Below are positions 58,077-64,000 of a stretch of DNA of 64,000 bases, piece after piece. Origin of the DNA: Chalara sp. BL73. Its lineage: Eukaryota; Ascomycota; Leotiomycetes; Helotiales. Every line of letters starts with the position of its first letter. Within the stretch, counting starts at the first letter, position 1. Both the position numbers and the translations under genes were made by a program. Below the pieces are notes generated by a model that worked only from the letters and a program-made list of their open reading frames with translations, ran no database searches and had not been told where the DNA came from. The DNA lies in the NCBI GenBank assembly GCA_918026815.1, contig CAKJVC010000142.1:496001-560000 (forward strand), in the 5' to 3' direction.

Positions 58077-61000
58077 AAAGCGGGCAATTGAGTGCGAAAA
58101 TATATTGTGAGTATATCGGAAGCGAAGATCGATGATCCAAGCTAACCATTCTCCAGTTTTCATTCATGAACAATCATTAAGTTCGTAGTACTTTAGCCAA
58201 GGCTATGGCGCCACTATTATTCATCTTGATCTTAGCATTGCATAAATTAACTCTGGCCTCGCCAGCGTAATCATCATATCGCCCGGGAAGTTAAACTGGA
58301 TACATATCAGCATCTAGCAGCAGCATTGGGCGGGTTATTTTCTTTTGTGTATATGGCATTTGTGGCGTTCTGGAGACTCAAAGTCTGGACTATTAGACAA
58401 AAAGACCCATATGCAAATGGAGGACGGACCTCATCGGGCATGTGGGTGGGATGGGGCTATGCCACTTCTGGGGGGGGAGGAGAGGAGGAAAACATATTCA
58501 TACAAGCACAGCAAGAGTATCTCTGCTGCGCAACGAGCTTGCTGTCATGGTAGAACACCTTATATTAATATACCTAGAGCAGCTCCAACTAGCCAATTAA
58601 AAATATGATATGAAGCTTAGGCTTGACCTCATCATGTATGGTGATTCGTGTTTGATCTCAGCGCGGAGCGACCAAATATTTGAAGTCTAATTTCTGAACC
58701 TTAGGCGGACAAAGGCAAAGTGCTCGCCCTAATGCAAGGAATAGCTATGATAAAATCATTCTCAACCTAATGCTGAGGTACAGAGCATCCCCCTAACCAC
58801 TATTGCATCATCATCACCATTACCACCACCGCGGCGGTTCATCCGTCCCTCGTCCCACCCACGCCTTTCCAAATCCGGCCGTTTCGAAAACCTCAACTCA
58901 GCTACCCTCTCCCTCTCTCTCTCTCTCTCTCTCAACAACCCTTTATCACCCTGCTTATCCCCGACCCCGTCGCCTCCCGTCGCGCGGTGGCCCCCTCTTC
59001 TCCACCGGGGCGATCGCCGTTAAGTTCTCGTAGGGCGGCGTGCGCTCGCGGCTCGTCGTTCCTTTCTTTCTCTCTTTCTCTCTTTCTTTCTTTCTTTCTT
59101 TCCTTCCTATGTGTTTCGTCCCCTGCTCCCCCCCCCCCTCTTTCTCTCCCTTGCCTCCCCTCGTCAGCGGGAGGATGGGCAGCTGGGTTTGGGGTTGTTT
59201 TCGTGTTGAGCGGCTGCGGGACCCGCGCCTGGTTGTGGTTTGGCGTTGGGGGCCGGCCGTGGGACGATGTTTGCTTCTGGGGGTTGGGCTTTGGATAGAG
59301 ATGTGCGTGTGTGCAAGGGGGGGGGAGGGGGGGGGGGGGGTAAGAGGCTCGCGGTGGTGTTTTGGATCCCATATCTCCATCCTGCTTCTCCGGCGTGGCT
59401 GCTCGCGTGCTTGTGATTTTTCGCTGCGCGGGTGAGGAAGCGGAGAGGGTTTCTGGGCTTATGCTTCTCGTTTGGGTGATTGGGGACGGGTAGAGATTGT
59501 GGATTTGCTGGCGGTCATGGACGTGGAGAATATGTCTTACCATTCTGTTCAGGTTATATGTCGATTTCTTTGCGAACTCATAGCGAGGTAGTTCTGCCAG
59601 GTTCTCGTAGCGATTATCATGTCTGGAATATGTATGACCTCTGCTGTCTATCTGTCTAACTATCTATCTATCCTTCTAACCCCGATTTCCCATCCACTAA
59701 ATAGAAGGTTTGGGAATAGTAGGCGTCATGGGGATATCATGCGGTACCTTGGCCTGCTTGCACATTGCTGATGGACTTCCCGCGAGCCGCGCCGGCGTAC
59801 GGCTTTGACTATATGACCTCTTTACGGCGGTTACCTAGGCCTTGAGAACACGGCGTGAGATCCATAGGCTTGTTTCACGCGGGGTATGCGGTTCGCGATG
59901 GTAGTCTTGGGGGTTGTGGGGGATAGTTAGGGGCGGGTATCTAGATTTGGAGTCAGGAAATATAAATATCGATGTTTCAAAGCTTGCTATTTCTTGCCGT
60001 ATGCATAATGTGCGGTATCCCAGTGCAGGAGGAGAGTTATGCAATCTTGATACGTTCAATTCTCTTGTATTCCCCATTATATATATAGTGAGTAAAGATG
60101 ACCATCCTAACAACCACCGAAACAATCGCCACGATGCCTAAGCACACCAGTCCCTCCGGAAAATCAATACACTCTAAACGATATGGCAAATAATTAGGGG
60201 GGGAAAAATGAAGAAAAAAGGATAACCATAAACAAAGGCAAGGAGCTAAACCGACCCCCCTTCCGCCCCATCCGCCCTCCCTCCTTCCAAAAACAGCCCC
60301 CAGCATCAAACTCCAACCCTCGTATCGCCCAAGTCATAATCACTTTCCCCATCCTTAATATCCCCCCCCCCCCTCCTTCGCACTTCTGCTCTATCCCCGC
60401 CTAATGACCGTTCCCATACCACCTTCTCGCCCAGCGCTTTGCCGGATCCTGCCTCAAACCGGCCATCCCCCCAAGACAACCCGCGTGCTTCTTCCCCTCC
60501 CACCCATACCCATCGAGCGAGATCTGTCCAGCTCTTTGCTGCCGATCAGGCCGGCTCCCTCCCCCCCCCCCCTCCCAAAAAAAAAAAAAAAAACCGCACG
60601 CAGAGGGAAGAGAAAAATCGCCCATATACGACGGTTCTATTGTGCCCCCCCCTCGAATCATCACGTAGAGGCTTTGCTCTTCTGATTATCTCCCGGTGGC
60701 TGGTTTCAAGTTGGAAAAATTAAAGAGAATTGCATGGGCTGGATGTGATTGGTAATGTTCAATAGATCGGGGCGCTTGAGTTTTGTAGGATTGGATAATC
60801 CAACGGTTCATCAAGGAATTGTAAAAGCTAGATGTGTAAACTTTGGGAATACTTTGGACTACAGTGCCTGGATGCATTAAAGGGAAGAGGTTCAGGGGGA
60901 GGATCATGGTTAGCTGTATTATTACTTCTCACACTCGAACCGCTAGCCACATATATAACACAAATCACACCAATCATGTACATAGGATGATAGAACGTCT

Positions 61001-61103
61001 TCAAGAATCATGATTTATTCAATACAATCCTTGACGAATTTCTGCGTGCCTCATAACCGACAGCACTCCATCAATGTTACCTATCCCAACCTCTTAATGT
61101 TCA
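58077..61103. other. 3-kb low-complexity intergenic region
   Basis: No supported gene; long open frames here come from simple sequence. Visible tracts are (CT)n at about 58912-58933, (CTTT)n at about 59070-59106, G9-A-G14 at 59317-59340, C-runs at 60362-60373 and about 60560-60571, followed by an A17 run. The left end holds the flbA 3' untranslated region; the right end the 3' flank of the small membrane-protein gene. Confidence 0.6.
59317..59340 (+). repeat. G9-A-G14 run
   Basis: Two G-runs separated by one A. With further G-rich sequence around, the tract could adopt a quadruplex on the plus strand. Confidence 0.85.
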
Positions 61104-61609
61104 TTACTTGCCTTCTTTTCCTTCCTTTTCCCACAACAGAGCTTCCAGCATAAGAGGGTGCAGCCTGTTCCTCGTGTCAGCGATATCCGGGAGTTTGCCA
61201 TACCAAAACATCTTACACAGAAGAACCACAGCCAAAGTCACCACGAGTAGAGAAACAAGGACAACGAAATCATTGGGTACAGTGGGTTGCAAGCTTTCAG
61301 CCCGGTCACTACCTCTGTTAGTGACAGAGAAGCCGTTTCTGTCCTCAGAGGCCTCGATATATTTGGAGTCGAAAGTGCGAATGTACTTTATCCCTGCGTC
61401 GAAGCCAGAATCTTTCACAGGACATTGGGAATCATCTAGAGATCGATCAGTGATCGCTATGCATTGAGTGGGGTCGGTGATGTACCGATGGCGACCTGGA
61501 ATCCAACCAGGCCTTTTTTATCCTCTCGGACGGTGAGGGTGATGGTTCCGTTCTTTGAGAAGTCCGCAGGGAGAAGGCAATTTTGGTAACTCTTGCTATT
61601 GTTTGCCAT
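61104..61609 (-). CDS. Small single-pass membrane protein of unknown function, 2 exons, 151 aa
   Basis: Exons 61609-61486 and 61435-61104 join in frame across a 50-nt intron (FQVAI | DDSQCPV). The first 95 residues are hydrophilic with two Cys; a strong membrane helix lies at 98-118 (FVVLVSLLVVTLAVVLLC), followed by a short tail ending KEGKEGK. No signal peptide is visible, so the topology is unclear. I recognise no family. The splice sites (GTACAT and TCTAG) and consistent frame support a real gene, but it could be lineage-specific. The ATG at 61609 has an adequate context; an in-frame ATG at 61681 lies upstream. Confidence 0.6.
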
Positions 61610-62730
61610 GATGGATGTTTTCGTGGATGCAACGGGAGGTGGGTTTGTGAGTGCAGTCGAATATGTATGTACCAGGCCCACAGACGATAGATGTGAGTTC
61701 TATGGAAGCGGTATGAATGTGGTGTAGATATAGTGACGGATGTTGGATGAATGCGATTTGATATGGAAGACTCTGGGAGAAGGTTGCCTTTAACTACCAT
61801 CACAGGAAGGGTAGGTTCGCTAATGAATGAGCTCGTCTTCTGATATGGAAAGAGGCAACATCATTTTGAAAAATTGAAGGGAAGTTCCTGCCTACGCAGG
61901 GTTGCCGTGGAGTAGGAAGTTGTTGGCTAGACCAAGGTTGCGGTGTTGAGCAGGAAGCCGCACGTTTTAAACTGCACTGGCCAGAGACAAAAGACTCTCC
62001 TTTAGGAAATACTAAACTCCAGGAAGAGTGATCTATGGCGATTAGCTATCGATGGATGGAGCCATTCCTCCAATGATACTTCCATTGTCCCCGCGGCCAT
62101 TTCTTTTGTCATAGGTAATCCACATTCAGATGTAGCAGGACGTAACTGGGCATTGCGGGCAAAGGGGTAGTAAACTAGTATCAAGGAGTTGTATATGAAG
62201 TAGTTAATGTATTAAGTAGAATAACCCAATGTCAGTGAAAAAACATCTTTTCTTTCATTGAGTAATGTGCCATGAGTAAATGATGATATGGTAAAAATAA
62301 TAATAATAAAAAAATAGAAGGAAGGGTTGAGACTTCCTTGTATACTTAGGTCGCACTGCATAGGTACTACATAAGTAAATTTGCATTTTCTTGAATTCAT
62401 ATACGTTTGCTATATAATGATGAGTGATGCAATAGAATCCATCTCAGCTAGATGAGAGGAGGGTATGGTCTATGATATAAACTGCCTTGTGGATTATGCA
62501 TGAAGTGAGGAATTGAAGATTGCTTTCTATACTTGCTGTTGGAACCTAGGAAGTTACTCTAATGTCACTTAAAGAAGTCTGTCGAGAAGCAAAACCCACG
62601 GCTCAATAGACGAGGTTGAGATGGCTGGGTTTGGAGATAGGGGCTCTTTGGTAGGCTAGTCTCGATTTGGTAATATGTTTTCATTGCCATCTGAGGTGCC
62701 TGGCTTAGCGTGTTTTGCTCAGCGACGGCC
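61610..62730. other. Intergenic region upstream of U6
   Basis: No gene seen. AT-rich, with an (AAT)n-like run near 62294-62312. Confidence 0.6.
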
Positions 62731-62737
62731 TATATAA
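62731..62737 (+). promoter_or_regulatory. TATA box of the U6 gene
   Basis: TATATAA lies about 35-40 bp upstream of the presumed U6 5' end, in the place expected of an RNA polymerase III U6 promoter. Confidence 0.75.
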
Positions 62738-62769
62738 GCCTGCCTCCCTCTTGCAAACTCTTCTTTTCT

Positions 62770-62930
62770 CTTCGCCTTCGGGCATTTGGTCAATTTGTGA
62801 GTTGTTCTTGCAGAACATCCTCCCACCAGCTAGCAAGCACTAACATTGTCACAGGAAACGATACAGAGAAGATTAGCATGGCCCCTGCACTAAGGATGAC
62901 ACGCTCAATCAAAGAGAAGCTACCAATTTT
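62770..62930 (+). ncRNA. U6: U6 spliceosomal snRNA gene interrupted by a 58-nt spliceosomal intron
   Basis: The first exon (from about 62770 to 62796) gives the 5' hairpin (gcc-TTCG-ggc) and CATTTGGTCAATTT. The intron is 62797-62854: donor GTGAGT, branch CACTAAC, acceptor CACAG. The second exon resumes at 62855 with GAAACGATACAGAGAAGATT, including the ACAGAGA box that pairs with the 5' splice site. The AGC triad in GATTAGCATGG and the 3' stem-loop region CCTGCAC/AAGGATGACACGC follow. Splicing restores GGTCAATTTGAAACGATACAGAG, the unbroken U6 sequence. Transcription by RNA polymerase III is inferred from the TATA box and the T-run terminator. The 5' end is approximate. Confidence 0.95.
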
Positions 62931-62933
62931 TTT
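62927..62933 (+). terminator. RNA polymerase III T7 terminator of U6
   Basis: Seven Ts immediately after the 3' end of the U6 sequence. Confidence 0.9.
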
Positions 62934-64000
62934 CATTGCGGACTGTCATTACAGGATGGTCGTGAAGAAGAAGATTTGCCACCTGCCTACGCAAGAAGCC
63001 TTGTTTTTTCCTGGCAGGGCTTGCATGGCCCCAACTTTCCAGAGTGCCACAGTGGGATGAAGGACTTGGTAAGGCTGGAGCCCCGGGAGTGGCGGCAGAA
63101 GAAGGCGACCAGAACACTCCCCGCATTAGTACATTAGTAGAAAGACGTGACTTGGCTGATGATGGCCTGTGCATGATGGGGATATTCGGATCCAGTTTGT
63201 TGAGGATGCTAAAACCGTCCCATCTCATGCCTTAACAAATCGAAACCAAATATAATACGCCAAAATCGCATGTTGTTTGGTCTCTCGATTTTCGATCACC
63301 AGATGCAGCTGCATCAGAAATAGGCGGTGTCTGAAAGGAGTCGATTGCTTCTCCCTTGGCTACATCCAACTGGCTATGTTAGCCTATCCGATCTGACGCA
63401 TTGTCAATTCAGGAACGCGGCAACGCGGAAGGCATTTTGCCACGCGGATATTGTCCAGGGCTCCATTCCAACGGGTTGTGTTTTCGTTTCAGGATGACAA
63501 AATAAGCCCCGGTTAATCTCAGAGAAACCCATATTTGAGGCGTCCAATATATGACCCGAGGATGAAAACAGAGAGTCATGATGAAGAAAGAAGTTAGTAG
63601 GGGATTTGCATGGCTGGCAAGAGTGTCGATGAAGTCATGGAGCCAGGTACCAGAAGTCTCGATAAGGCAAAGCTTATCGTGACTTCTACGGGCAACCATT
63701 TCGGAGATCATGCCGCAAATCAAGTACGAGGAATGATTCCCATTCGAGAAAAAGTTGACTGACTTTTTGCCGCATGTGATGGAGTCGGCTGCCGTAATTT
63801 TTTTTGGGGAGGTCAACAAAACTGTTGAGGTGTGGTCTTGGCTCTGTTGGGGATCCCAGACCAGGTTCAGCATCACTCACCACCACCATCAACATGCGTT
63901 TGTCAGTCTTTCCGAGGCACATGTAAAAATCAAATCCAGGATTTGCCTTGTGATACTGTGACTTTGTGCAGAATCTGATTCTGAAAAATGAAAACCATTT
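62934..64000. other. Right end of the window, no supported gene
   Basis: Frames such as 63409-63876 (minus) are open but show no recognisable domain and no splice partners. A gene cut by the window edge cannot be excluded. Confidence 0.45.

Noticed and set aside
58932..59543. 203-codon minus-strand open frame, and overlapping frames on the plus strand
   Set aside because: The frames arise from CT/GA simple repeats and C/G runs; residues are low-complexity (Pro, Arg, Glu runs) with no domain or splice partner.
63409..63876. 155-codon minus-strand open frame near the right end
   Set aside because: No recognisable domain, no plausible splice sites joining it to neighbours, and amino-acid content like random translation; an edge gene remains possible.
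1..64000. CRISPR arrays, transposons with intact transposase or reverse transcriptase, rRNA and tRNA genes
   Set aside because: I saw no spaced repeats, no transposase, integrase or reverse transcriptase motifs, and no cloverleaf that survived inspection.

Overview
The window is nuclear DNA of a filamentous ascomycete (Pezizomycotina; a leotiomycete-like fungus is my guess from protein feel only). The grounds are: many genes with introns of about 48-65 nt carrying GT/AG ends and CTRAC-type branch sites, HET-domain proteins, an FlbA-type RGS protein, a fungal MTC6, a UapA/UapC-type purine permease, and a U6 snRNA gene carrying a spliceosomal intron. I rebuilt exon structures by hand; every multi-exon model below closes in frame with a total length divisible by three.

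Layout. 0.9-11.2 kb: a LIM-RhoGAP (Rga1-like) and the CLASP microtubule protein Stu1, both on the minus strand. 11.7-19.2 kb: a basic-secretory-protein-type metallopeptidase, MTC6, Sec62 and an EBP-type sterol isomerase. 21.4-28.3 kb: the Set3 PHD/SET protein, Alg7 (first step of N-glycan precursor synthesis) and nucleoporin Seh1. 28.7-34.7 kb: a membrane-anchored RBR ubiquitin ligase, a COG0523/ZNG1 GTPase with a 12-nt micro-exon, and the STRIPAK subunit Mob3/phocein. 35.6-41.4 kb: a purine permease, a DUF7053-type protein and a small GFA-domain protein.

41.7-48.1 kb is the one clearly accessory block: a head-to-head pair of divergent HET-domain genes and a Ser-rich gene of unknown function, with a duplicated spacer containing a broken copy of that gene's 5' end. 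The block is bounded by two diverged direct repeats of about 80 bp. 48.2-49.5 kb: Cdc73 of the Paf1 complex.

49.5-55.7 kb is a gene-free stretch of about 6.2 kb, rich in homopolymer runs, lying upstream of the flbA-like gene (55.75-58.08 kb). A second low-complexity gap follows, then a small single-pass membrane protein (61.1-61.6 kb) and the intron-containing U6 snRNA gene (about 62.77-62.93 kb).

Most genes are core cellular functions (cytoskeleton and Rho signalling, ER import, glycosylation and sterols, chromatin and transcription, nuclear pore, ubiquitin) with no operon-like pathway logic. The notable items are the intron in U6, the HET block and its repeats, and the ZNG1 splicing anatomy.
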